In this document: positions 38,096 through 48,767 of the stretch, in pieces
Layout: each line of letters starts with the position of its first letter
Numbering within the stretch: the first letter of the stretch is position 1
DNA from: Saccharum officinarum
Taxonomy: Eukaryota; Streptophyta; Magnoliopsida; Poales; Poaceae
Direction of reading: 5' to 3'
Assembly (NCBI GenBank): GCA_020631735.1
Contig: CM036191.1
Coordinates: forward strand, 42,205,335 to 42,269,334
Length of the DNA: 64,000 bases
Translations under genes and position numbers: made by a program
The notes under the pieces: generated by a model
Databases searched by the model: none
What the model was told of the DNA's origin: nothing
Seen by the model: only the letters and a program-made list of their open reading frames with translations

Positions 38096-38097
38096 AG

Positions 38098-40697
38098 GTG
38101 TGTAACCCATGCTTGTTTCTTTCTCCCCATGTGGTCAGACATATTTTAGTTGCTTATTACATGACGAATGATAAATATTTTGTTTGGTGTAGAGATGGGT
38201 TTTTCCTTAGTTTCTTACCTCAAGTTGGCGTAGAATTCAACAGTACAGAGGAAGCTTGGATATTTTGGCTTAGCTACCGAGGTCAGAAAGGTTTTAATGT
38301 CAGAAAAAGGTACAGAAACAAAAGGGAAATCTGATGGAAAGGTTAGGTCATGCAGATTTGTTTGTGCAAATGAGGGTCACAGATTAAAAGATAAAAATGG
38401 ATCATTTAATAAAGTGTCCCGGAGCTGAAACAAGAACTGATTGTCAAGTTCGTATGGGTCTCATACTAGACCGGGAGAAGGAAATTATAAGGTCACTGAC
38501 CTGATTTTAGAACGCAATCACACCCTCAGTTGCCACAAACCTCACATTTATTTTTCTCTCAAAGGAAAATTTCAGAGCTGCAATGTTTTGAAATTGAGAC
38601 GGCGGATGATGTAGGAATTGGGCCCAAAGCTGCACATGAGTTGGCTTCCATCCAAGTTGGTGGTTCACTTAATCTTAGTTACACTCTTCGAGACCATATT
38701 AACTATTTAAGGGCCAAGTGCCAACGTGACATGGCATACGGCCAACCTGGAAGCATGCTCATGTATTTTCAAGAAAAAATTGCCGAGAACCCATCATTCC
38801 AATATGCATTGCAAATGGACCGGGAAGAACAAATAGCTAACATTTTTTGGGTTGATGCTAAAATGCTCACTGACTATGTATATTTTGGTGATGTTGTCAG
38901 TTTTGATATAATTTTTGGAACAAACAAGGAGAGTAGGCCTTTTAGAGTATTTGTTGGGTTCAATCATTTTAGGGAAACTATGGTTTTTGGTCCTATTCTC
39001 ATGTATGATGAGACATTTAAGTCTTTCAAATAGCTATTTGATACCTTTCTAAAAGCACATAGTGGCAAGCAACCTAGAACAATCTATACTGATTAAGATG
39101 CTGCAATGGGAAAGACTGTTAAGGAGGTCCTTTTAGAAGCTTAGCATGGTCTGTGCACTTTTCATATTATGCAGAATGCTGTTAAGCATCTAGCTGAAGC
39201 TGACGATGAAGAATCATGTACTCCTCCAAAAAGAAAGGCTGAAGACAGCAAGGAAGAACCAAGTATTCTCATAGATTTTAATGCATGTATGTATGAGTAC
39301 GAAGATGAAGCAACATTTTAAGAAGCATTTAACATCATGAGGACAAAGGCTAGCAAGCAATCTTGGTTGGATAGTATATATAAGGTCAAAGAAAAGTGGG
39401 CTGAATGTTATATGACTAATGTGTACACATTAGGGATGAGGAGTACACAATTGAGTGAGAGTCTAAATAGTGACTTGAAGCGACATTTCAAATTAGATTT
39501 TGATATCATTCGATTCCTTAAGCATTTTGAAAGGGTTGTGGAATATAAAAGAAACAATGAATTGCATGATGAATTTGAATCAAGAAAAAAATTACCAAGA
39601 CTCAAAATGAGGACACCTATGTTAATCTAAGGTAGCAAGTTGTACACACCAATTATTTTTGAAGCTTTCCAATGTGAATATGAGAGGTCCATGGCAGCAT
39701 GCATCACGCCATTGGAAGGCAAAAATAAATATCTTGTAGCAATTGGGAGTTTTGATAAAAAAAAATAAACCCTTGAGAAGGAGTATAAAGTTACTAGTGA
39801 TCCTGCAGACCAAACAAACACATGTACCTGTGGGCAATTCAATAGAATTGGAATATTATGTGCCCATGCTCTAAAAATTCTTGATGTGATGAATATCAAG
39901 TCAATCCCGGAACAATATATATTAAAACGATGGACTCGAGAAGCATGCAGTGGGACAGTACAAGACAACCAAGGTTGAAATATAATAGAGGATCCAAAAT
40001 TAGATGCTATACTTTGCTACAAAAATATGACTCGCAAATTCCTCAATTTGGCACACCGAGCAACGAGTCATCCACGGTGCGTCGTATTAGTAAACGAGGC
40101 ACTTGACATGGTTAGCAAGCAAGTCAAAGAAGAAATCACGGGTTTTCCTAGTGTAGTGAATCCAATCAATGTTCCCATTAATGATTCTCTGCCAACTGAT
40201 TTGTTGAGCACAGCAGGCCTAAAGAAAAAGGAGGTGGAAACTAAAACCTCAAAGCATAGAGGAACTTGGCTCGACAAGAGACGCAAATTTGTAAAGAAGG
40301 GAGATAAGAAAAAGGAAAATGTTTCAAAGGTATGTGATAACACAAAATATATTTAATTCTCTTTCACTGTGTTCAATAGGAACATGTTTAGTTTTTTTTT
40401 TTTTTATTTGAAGGAACAAGAAACTGCAAAGAAGGGAGGTAAGAAAAAGGAAAAAGAAGCACCATTACAAGATACTGTAGCATGCAAAATATTTATCCTT
40501 GTACTTCTTTGCCCATGGAAGAAATGTCTGAACCATACATGGCAATCAATACCTTCTCTCAGATATTGACGGTGATACTTCAATCTAATATACCATTTTT
40601 CTAAACCATACATGGCTATCAATACATAATATCAATTGTTTTTTGAATCTTTTATTTTGCAGGGGGCAATCACAGATGATATTATTGCTGACTTCTA
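38098..40697 (+). pseudogene. FAR1-related (FRS / Mutator-derived) pseudogene
   Basis: Three domains are seen in order. The first is a FAR1 DNA-binding region (about 38230-38530, GQKGFNVRKRYRNKRE, then TDCQVRMGLILDREKG). The second is a MULE-type transposase domain (about 38540-39630, FWVDAKMLTDYVYFGDVVSFD, GFNHFRETMVFGPILM). The third is a SWIM zinc finger (about 39825-39900, CGQFNRIGILCAHALKI). A C-terminal basic tail follows, and a last exon after TTTTGCAG at about 40662 ends at a TAG. In-frame stops interrupt it at 39031, near 39095, 39142 and 39319, and there are frame changes, so no full protein can be made. Family members in plants are phytochrome-A signalling factors derived from Mutator transposases. 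Whether this copy was a host FRS gene or a transposon copy is open, because no terminal inverted repeats were found. Confidence 0.85.
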
Positions 40698-40875
40698 GTA
40701 GTATGGACATTTGCTGCAATCTGAATGTCTTTCTACAAATTTGTTGCCTCCTGAAACAGATTGTTTAGGAGAATACCTTTTGGAGAATAGCCTCCTGAAA
40801 CATTTCTGCATCTCTGAACATTCCGAGCTTGCATCTCTGAACAAACAGACCATTGTGCACAACAATGATATAATG

Positions 40876-41155
40876 CCTGTAGTGCAATGATACAATGCCA
40901 GTACTGCAATTTGCATGATTTTGCACGACATAATTTGCATGATTTTGCACAACACAATGCCTGTACTGCAATGATACAATTCACTGAATACACTATAGGC
41001 ACAATTTGCACAACACAATGCCTGTACTGCAATTTGCATGATTTTACACAACATAATTTGCATGATTTTGCACAACACAATGCCTGTACTGCAATGATAC
41101 AATTCGCTGAAAACACTGCAAGCACAATTTGCACAACACAATGCCTGTACAGCAG
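40876..41155. repeat. 123-bp tandem repeat (2+ copies)
   Basis: The text around GTACTGCAATTTGCATGATTT at 40901 recurs at 41024, so the period is 123 bp (41 codons). Within each unit TTTGCATGATTTTGCAC is itself duplicated. Because the period is divisible by three, a minus-strand frame (41726-40695) stays open across it with a 41-residue peptide repeat. Confidence 0.9.
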
Positions 41156-41179
41156 CATCTATGCTCCTAGTCGCTTGAT

Positions 41180-41740
41180 GGCCTCGATGCACCCAGGCTA
41201 AGCACGACCTCCTGGAAATGACGCAGCCTGGAACTTGCCGAGGGCAGCCTGGACCTCCACCACGGTGGCCGCATACTGCAGCAGAGCTCGAGCAAACCAG
41301 CCTCTGTGTGGCCAGCAGGCAAGGCGGAGAACGCCGACGTCCGCGTGCAGCATCCGGAACGAGGAGACCAGGGCGCTGAGAGGGGAAGAAGAGATGGAGG
41401 CGACGCTTGTGCTCGTGGGAGAGGCAGCGGCGGAGGGGAAGAAACGAGCACCGACCGGCGAGGACAACCTCTTGACGACGACGGCCGCTCCGCGAGGATG
41501 AGGACGGAGCGCAGCTTAGCGGGGACAGCGCTGCACGATGCGGGCTCGACGAGGATGGCAACGGGATGGCAGTGGCGCGCGACTCACCGCATCGGCGAAG
41601 ACGGCGGCGGCGGTGTCGATTTCTGTCGATTGAGCCTATCCACGGGAGACTACGGGGAATTTGGTAGCTCTCAGAACTAGCAGGACCTGGGTGGGCTAAG
41701 ATGGGCCTCGTTATTGTGCAGCCCACATAAATTTGGTAGA
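41180..41740 (-). other. GC-rich open region, hypothetical
   Basis: A 343-codon minus-strand frame (41726-40695) and a second minus-strand frame (41467-41198, ending with ALLQYAATVVEVQAALGKFQ) overlap here. Neither matches a family I know, and both strands are open because of high GC. It may be a hypothetical gene start or non-coding, and no function is assigned. Confidence 0.3.
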
Positions 41741-41989
41741 CCTATTGTCGGATGTGGAGTTCACGGCTCAGATGTGCTGACTGCAGGTGCAGTCATTTCC
41801 ACCTAAAGTTAGACGATCTCGTTCCCTCTCGCCTCTGTTCTCTCTCTCTCAACTCGAAGCGAATGCGGACGGGATGTACCGGTTGACCAACCGAGCGGCC
41901 AAAGGCATCCAATGCCGTCCACATGGGCACAAGGCCACGTCGAGGCAGCCAACAGGAGGTTTGGTGAATCTGTGTTTTGCAGGGATTAA

Positions 41990-42752
41990 ATAGGAAAAGA
42001 GTCAAAGATGATCCACATATCGAACTAAAAAGTATATTCTATACAGGAACCAAGTCAAGAAAATTCTAGAGAACATGAGAAGGCGAGCCACCAAAGGAGG
42101 GCCCACTTGGCATTCACCCAGGTCGGCCAACCCAGGTGGGTCCCACCTATCAGCCTCCTCCGCAAGTCGGTTCTCCACCACCTTAGGGTTTTCATCTTTG
42201 CCGTTGATTGAAGTGGGTTTGATCCGAAGGCTATGGTTCATTCCACCGGCCTATATAAGCAGGACCCCACCCCTAGGTCAGAGCATCCTCATCTTGGGCA
42301 GAAATCTCGAGCCTCCTCTACAATCAAGAAACCCTACATAGGATCAAGAGCCAAGCATTCAAGAGGAGATTAGTCTTATAATCTTCCAAAGATTAGGACT
42401 AGTTTTATTTAGAAATAGAGAGATAGAGTGTTGGGGAAGAGTTTGGAGGAGTTGTCGGCATGTCGGTGGTTTCTCTACGGCTTGTACCTGCAAGATCAAG
42501 TTCCATTGGAGCTTGCTTCTGATATTTCTCTGGTATTCAACTTCTAATTCAAGTAAGTAATATTGTTATTATTGTTCTTCCGGTTTGTGACTCTTTTTGA
42601 GTACTTTAATCTTGGTAGCTCCTTGATTGATGTAGTAATCCTAGTGTAAGCATGGTGCTTAGACTCGGTTGCTCGTAGATGCACCTTACTTTTTGGATCG
42701 GTGGTAGCCCGCGAGGATGACTTTATAGCCTCATTGAATCTTCCATAGTCCA
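41990..42752 (+). mobile_element. Older LTR, left part, split by the young chromovirus
   Basis: It has a promoter-like CTATATAAGCAGG at about 42252, followed by 5' UTR-like text and AAGCAT/CTTGGTAGC sequence typical of grass gypsy LTRs. The sequence stops at the GTCCA target duplication (42748-42752) and resumes after 57186. Its outer boundary is not defined. Confidence 0.6.
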
Positions 42753-45700
42753 TGTAACACTCCGGTGTTAAGCAATGCATTTTTGCCTGGCAATCCTATT
42801 GCATAGCATTCATGTCATCATAATCATGTGTGATAATGTTACAATTTAAATCAAATAAAAGCTTGAAAATGATATAGGTGATGAAATATATTAATATGAT
42901 AATCACATTTGTACCAAAACCTCGCAACTATAGATTCTACATCACTTGGAACCCTAGTTCAAATTTTGGAGCTCAAAAATTTGTCAAAACTTGCTTAAAA
43001 ATAATTATGAAAAATATTCAAAATTTTCCCTATTCTAGTTTTTATTCTGTCATTCAAAATCTATCAAAATTTTTGAGTTGGCCCCTTAATCAAAGTTGTA
43101 GAGAATTTAATTTTGAGCAACTTTTATTTTTGGGCCAATTCCAGAAAATGTCTTCTTCTTGTTCAAATTTTGGTTTGAAGTTTGAAATCCATTTGAATTA
43201 ATTTTTGAAAATTGGAAAAAAACAAGTTTCGTCTTAGCAGGCCTCGTCCTCACTTCCCGGCCCGCTCGCGAAGCCGCCCGGCCCAGCCAGCCTCGCGCGC
43301 GCCCGCGCGACGCAGTCGGCCCGGCCCGCGACCCCGGCCTCCTTCCTCCTCCCGCGCGCGCCCACGCAACGCTGGCCGCCGCGGCAGAGCGCGTTCGCCG
43401 CGTGTCGGCCATGCGCTGCCGCCGCTCGCCGCGCGTCGTCCTCGCCCTGATCTCCCGCCAGCGCGAGCGCACTCAAAACGACTGCCCGAGCCTCCTCGCT
43501 CCCTCACTTCCCCTCCCTCACTCGCCAGCCACCCCTCCTCTCCCCACCGCGCGGTCGGACGGCTCGCCGCCGCGAGCTCCGGTTTCGCCTCCCCGTTCCG
43601 GCATCGTCAGGCCACCACCATCAATTTCACCTTGCACCGAGCTCCGCCCCGTTCTTCCCTCCTCCGAACGAGCCTCTCCGCTCCCTCGCTACCCGTGGTA
43701 GGGCTCCTTTCCTCCTCGCCTCGCCGCGCCACCGCAACGGTGCCGACGAGCCGCGCCTCTCCACCGCCTCAACCGCCACCTCTTTGCTCTCCCGCACTGA
43801 CGTCTCGTGTTGGCCACTTCTTGGCGACCCTATTGCGCGTCTTGGTGGGTCGTTGGCTGGCCGGAACCGGCCGATTGGCCGTGACCGCCGCCGCGACGTC
43901 GGCGTCGGGAACGCCGGCGACGCGCTCGGGTCTCTCTCTTCCCCCCCTTCCTCGCTCGGTGGGCTGAGCCGTGCCTGCGGGCCGCGCCCGAGCAAGCCGG
44001 CTCGGTCTCCTCCCCCGCGCGAGCGAGATGGGCCGCGACCGCCGTGGGCCGATCATTTCCCTCGGGCCGGCCCAGCGACATTTAAATAAATCCGTTTTCA
44101 TTTCTCTTTTTTATTATTTTGATGAAAAACACTTGGGAAAATGAATTCTTGGTCATTTTAGCTCCAAAATTTGTGAAATAAATTTTTATATACTCATTTG
44201 AATTAGATCTACAATATAAAAATGTTGCATGTCAATATTTCATTACTTTTCTGTAGTGTTTTATTTAATCCTTGAAATTGGTGTGTTCTTGAAAAAAATT
44301 GATAAGAAAATGTAGAAAAATCAGAAAAATGTGGTTCCAAGTTTATTAATCCTGTTATGCCATGTACTTGCTAGGGTAATTTTATTTCATGGTTGTTCTG
44401 TAGAAAAATGTATAGTTGCAGTTCAAATGCTTTCTATTACCAATATTTGTTATTTTTGTTATTTAAATAAATTTGAATAAAACATGCAAGTGATAATTTT
44501 TCCATAGTGTTTGTTTAGGTAGTAGATAGTAGAAAAATTCCTAAATCTGTTGTTTGATACTTTTCATAATGTAAAGTATTTTAAATATCTATTTGAGGCC
44601 ATATTTTGTTATTTTTGTATAGTAAGTTCTAATTATCCAAATGCAGTAAAAATTTTATGTCAAGCTATTCTTGATATTAGTAATCCACTGTAATTTTATG
44701 AGATTTTCCTGAGCTACTAAAATATGTGTTGCTGTTCAACCATAGGACTAATTAGGGTTTCTATTTATTCTTAATGCAAAGTTAGTTAGAAAAATATACT
44801 TTGGTGTATCTTTGAAGCATCTTAATTGTTTAATACTCTCGCATGGTAGAAACTAGTGTTGGTAGTTTCCGAGTACATGTTCTTGGATGATGTTGACTAC
44901 CTTGTAGAAGAGTCATAAGTTCCACATAATCCGATGACATAATACATTCATTACACCGTATGCATTCCGCATCTTCATCATCTCATGTCACTTCTGCATT
45001 TCACCTATGCATGTTGCACTCATACTTCTGCATCATACAGGATCGCAGGAAGTGGTTCCGGCAGTTGTTCCCGAGGACGCAGAGGAGCAGCCCGAGGAGC
45101 CGGAGCCAGCAGAAGTAGAAGAGGAGTCCGGTGAAGAGCTTCCGGAGTGCCCCGACCATCGTCCCAGTACCTTCGAGCGAGGCAAGCCCCGGAGCATTTC
45201 TCCCCCGGTTTGCAAATAATTATTTATTAATTTTTCTTAATCTAATGCATTAAGTTTAGGAGTTGTTTGCAAACGTTGCAGCATTATACCTTGTTCCACC
45301 TTGTTTTACCCGATCCTTGTCACCCTGGTGTCCACGGTCAATACTTGCTTAGCTTGCTTAGACCGGTAGAAGTCGGGTGATTGCCTGTCATCCGCGAGCT
45401 ATAGGGGATTACCTGGTTTTGTGAAAGAGATGTCATGTGAGAATAACTAAGTGTGGGAATGAATGTGAGACCGGGCGGAAGCTTGCAGGGTTCTGGACTG
45501 TAGTGTCTTCCGTCTGTGTCGATTAAGGACCGTCCGATGTCGGGCCTCGGGTCATGTTGAACGCATGCCTCCCATTTAGCTGGCCGGATAAAGTACCTTT
45601 CGACCGCGAAGCCGGGAGATTATTCGGGCCGAGTGGATTGCCCGCAACGCACTGTACCGGAGCAGTAGTGGCAGGAAACGGGGGCGCGATGATAAGGCCA

Positions 45701-46650
45701 AAGAGCAGTCGGGCGGCCCCCGGGTACATGTGGTTCCTGGCAAGCTCGCGACTTTACCTGAATGGTTGACTCGGTGACCAATACCTCACTTTAGCGGGTG
45801 AGTGAGGTTTGTGTGAGGAATAAATTACCAGCTGGTTAATAATCGATTCGAATCGCCATCGTTCACTGGATAGTGAGCACTTGACTTGAGTTACTTCATC
45901 GTAGTAATACTGATGAAACACTTGGATAGTTATGAGGAAATGACATGGTAACTATTGTTAATTATCAATGGTAATCCTTGCTTGCTTAATTATATGGTTA
46001 CTTTAGCTTAAGTGCAAACATAGTTGACAGGAGAATAAAGAATTAAAAGATGACATGCTTTTGTAAATGATTTGCTAAGCTAAAAATGCTTTTCTTGCAA
46101 ATGAGTCAGCTACCCCACCAAAAAGCCTATCATGATCCTTGGAGTCTTTTTGTTTTGGTTCTGTCGGGTAAGTCTAGCTGAGTACCTTCTCGTACTCAGG
46201 GCTTTGTTCCCACTTGTTGCAGATGGACAGATGTACTATGGTTATTGTATCAACTGTCTCTACCCTGCGATGGGCGAAGCCTAGGACCATGGGCAATGGT
46301 CACTCACTACTCCTCGCCTGATGCTTTTGTGGGAGATGATCGCGAACTGGCACTGTATTTTGGAAAAGATGTGTGTGTGTGTGTGCTTTGAACTAATGCT
46401 TCCGCTACTTTATTTGAAACTGGTTTGTAATAACTATGTTTAAACTCCGATGTATTTTGTGCCGCAAACTGCTGTGTAACTTATGAAGGTAATCGCTGAA
46501 CTTATTACGATCTTGGCTGTGATGTGAAATGGTTTGAAATCCGTCGAGATTTCACGGACTACCGGGTTATACGGGCTTAAGTTTGGTAAATTGTCCATCC
46601 GTTGGATGATTTTCTTACTTAATCTCGTATAATTGGGCGGTTCTGTTACA
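42753..46650 (+). repeat. 5' LTR of the young chromovirus
   Basis: TG...CA ends. It contains a CpG-rich block at about 43240-44080, where frames on both strands are open by composition. It also holds a 70-codon acidic small ORF (45007-45219), and a short GT run at about 46370. Confidence 0.96.
45007..45219 (+). CDS. Small acidic ORF in the 5' LTR (70 aa), putative
   Basis: The 70-codon frame is rich in Glu and Pro (PEDAEEQPEEPEPAEVEEES) and ends in STFERGKPRSISPPVCK. The other LTR has the same frame with one substitution, Arg to His. TCATACAG just before GATCGCAGG could be a 3' splice site, so the frame may be an exon and its ATG need not be used. It may be chance, since the LTRs are too young for conservation between them to mean selection. 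No known domain. Confidence 0.35.
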   Translation: MHVALILLHHTGSQEVVPAVVPEDAEEQPEEPEPAEVEEESGEELPECPDHRPSTFERGKPRSISPPVCK

Positions 46651-46652
46651 GC

Positions 46653-46664
46653 TGGTATCGGAGC
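46653..46664 (+). other. Primer-binding site (initiator Met-tRNA type)
   Basis: TGGTATCGGAGC lies two bases after the 5' LTR. It differs at one base from the common TGGTATCAGAGC. Confidence 0.88.
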
Positions 46665-47441
46665 ATGGTTTAGCGTAATTACTGTTCATAAGTGTATTTA
46701 AATCAAAACCCTGCTTAAAAAGTGTGATTTTGAAAAAAAAAAAAAAAAGTGTGCCAGTGGTCATATCCTGTATGCCCAGTTAAGGACTCTAGGTGGCTAT
46801 TTAAGTACTAACTTGGGGTTCTGCACCATATTTCTTTTTCGTTGCTCATACGGCGTGCTATTGTATGAGTGCCACTTAATTGAGTGGTAATGTATGGATC
46901 AGTTACCTCTACGCTTCGGTAAGTGTGAGTTGTGAGAGCATGATCGGATACACCGCCGATCTAGGGAAAGTGCTTATATGATACTTGGATAATTACATGT
47001 TTTACACATATTTTTATAAAAGTGTCGCATGTGTGGGTGTTCCGTCCGTTGAGGCGATGCCGTCAATAGGACGATGTGTTTGGGTAGTCACTACCGTTGT
47101 ACACGCATCTGGGGATTCGTGTAAAGCGTGTAGGTAGGTTTACTGCTTTCATGCATTCATGGGGAATGGGCTGAAATGAGCTTTCTGCAGGTACATAACA
47201 GCGTATCGTGTAGACCGAATTAGTTACGTATATGAGAGATCGTTGTATGCCACCGAATTCACCGTTAGATGTTTTTTTTTCCTAAGTTTGTGAGAACGTA
47301 AGACTCGTGCATGCATCATATTGTTTGTGCATTCCATTCATGGCATGCATTCCTCCCCTTATAAAAGGATTATCCCATTTCGATAAAAGTGACCTCAACT
47401 AAAATATGTTCTCACCGGGTAATTTAAAACTTGTGCTACAG
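46665..47441 (+). other. Untranslated leader of the young chromovirus
   Basis: 777 bp with no long ORF. It ends in TTGTGCTACAG directly before the ATG of the extra ORF, which resembles a 3' splice site. An upstream in-frame ATG (47406) would add 12 residues. Confidence 0.6.
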
Positions 47442-48416
47442 ATGGCCCGCACGAAGCAGACTGCCCGCAAGTCCACTGGAGGAAGAGCACCCCGTCGTCA
47501 GCTAGCCCCGCGGGAGCACCGCAACACGGACACTTTTCTAAGCGAGTTTGGCATGCCCACCTTGCTTTGGAGAGTGCTCCATGATGTGGGGTACCCGGAG
47601 GGACAAGAGCCAGTTTACTCTTGGAGCGAGAGCCAGCTAGCTGAAGATGGACTTGCTGTGGTAGAGATCACCGTCCCTGCTCTTGGTGATGCGCCAGAAT
47701 GGGATGGTTGGCATTTGGAGTTCGAAGGACGCACTCCAGTCGAGGGTGCAGAGGGCGCAGCTTTTCGCGTCATCCGAGACATCATGAGCAGATTTCCCAA
47801 TGAGTTAGCAGCAGCTTTGGCCGGTACCTTCCCGAGAGATGATCCTCGCGACGCCATTTGGGTACAGCCGCAAGGAAGTGCCCTGGTTAGAGGCCCCAGT
47901 GAAGGACTGGCTAGCGACAATCACACCATGAGTGCCATGTATGCAGCCATCAGAGCATACCAAGGTCTGGAGAATACCTATTGGACCTTGACTGGCCTAC
48001 GTGGTGATGATCGGCTTGAAGCAAGGAAGCAGAAGAAAAAGCAAGCGCGTGCCATAGCTAGCTTGCAGGAGCAGTTGGCTGACATGAGCTTGCAGCGGGA
48101 CCGAGCTCTCGAGAGAGGCGAGAGTTCCATGCAGCAAGTACAGAGGCTGACTCAGGCCAACAGGAATGCAGATCGCTTGTTGGAGCAGCTAGTACAGGAA
48201 AGGAATGAAGCCTGGAACGAGAGAGACCTTCTGAGGCAGAGGGTCGAGGAGCTAGAAGAGTACAATGCCAACTTGCATGAAGAGTTCCATGCCCTCTACA
48301 ACGGGATGGGCCCGTATGCTCCTCCGAACGCCGCTCAGATGGACATCGACGACGACGCTGCAGCTGAGGGTAGCGATGGCGACGCCTCCGACATCGACGA
48401 TGGCCCCGAGGAGTAG
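47442..48416 (+). CDS. Extra retrotransposon ORF with histone H3-like N-terminal tail
   Basis: 324 aa. After Met it reads ARTKQTARKSTGG, identical to residues 1-13 of histone H3, then RAPRRQLA, which is H3 14-21 with K14R and K18R. The modifiable K4, K9, S10 and T3/T11 positions are kept. The histone fold is absent. Residues about 25-190 form a region I cannot assign. Residues about 192-285 are a heptad-rich coiled coil (ASLQEQLADMSLQRDRALE...). The last 25 residues are strongly acidic (MDIDDDAAAEGSDGDASDID). It lies between the PBS and gag on the coding strand and is uninterrupted. I chose the ATG at 47442 rather than 47406 because it directly follows CAG and gives the exact H3 terminus once Met is removed. 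A likely role is mimicry of the H3 tail to engage chromatin readers or writers. That is inference; gag-like or regulatory roles are possible. Confidence 0.88.
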   Translation: MARTKQTARKSTGGRAPRRQLAPREHRNTDTFLSEFGMPTLLWRVLHDVGYPEGQEPVYSWSESQLAEDGLAVVEITVPALGDAPEWDGWHLEFEGRTPVEGAEGAAFRVIRDIMSRFPNELAAALAGTFPRDDPRDAIWVQPQGSALVRGPSEGLASDNHTMSAMYAAIRAYQGLENTYWTLTGLRGDDRLEARKQKKKQARAIASLQEQLADMSLQRDRALERGESSMQQVQRLTQANRNADRLLEQLVQERNEAWNERDLLRQRVEELEEYNANLHEEFHALYNGMGPYAPPNAAQMDIDDDAAAEGSDGDASDIDDGPEE

Positions 48417-48767
48417 GATAGTGTCATGCGTTAGTAGCTAGGCGTGACGCGATGGCCTTCTTTTGGGTTCCATGTATCATGATGTATCCTGTTCGATCTT
48501 GAGACTGATGATCTTTGGAGTTTGGTTGTGTATGCGATACCCGAACGCATAAAAGTCCAGTGTATGTATGCTGGCAACGTGGTTGTATGGAACGCGATGT
48601 TGCATTTGAAGTAGCTTAATTGGTGCTGTTGTTTAATTGGAATGAATTATTGCGCCTCTGTTTTCTTGTATGACTTGTTCTCTCCAATGAATTCAGTATG
48701 GCATGATTGTTCCTTCGGACACAATTTTACAACTTCACTCAATTGTGCTTGTTGCTGAAATATGCAG

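Noticed and set aside
43212..43967. 251-codon plus-strand frame in the GC-rich part of the 5' LTR, with its 290-codon counterpart at 53742-54614
   Set aside because: The two LTR copies differ by a 1-base indel in a C-run that changes the frame and C-terminus, and all frames on both strands are open there because of base composition.
47406..47441. Upstream ATG as the start of the H3-like ORF
   Set aside because: It is in frame, but it adds 12 residues without similarity to anything and ignores the CAG-ATG junction shared with gag-pol. It is kept as an alternative only.
47442..48416. A true histone H3 gene
   Set aside because: Only the first 21 or so residues match; the histone fold is absent, and the ORF lies between the PBS and gag of a complete retrotransposon.
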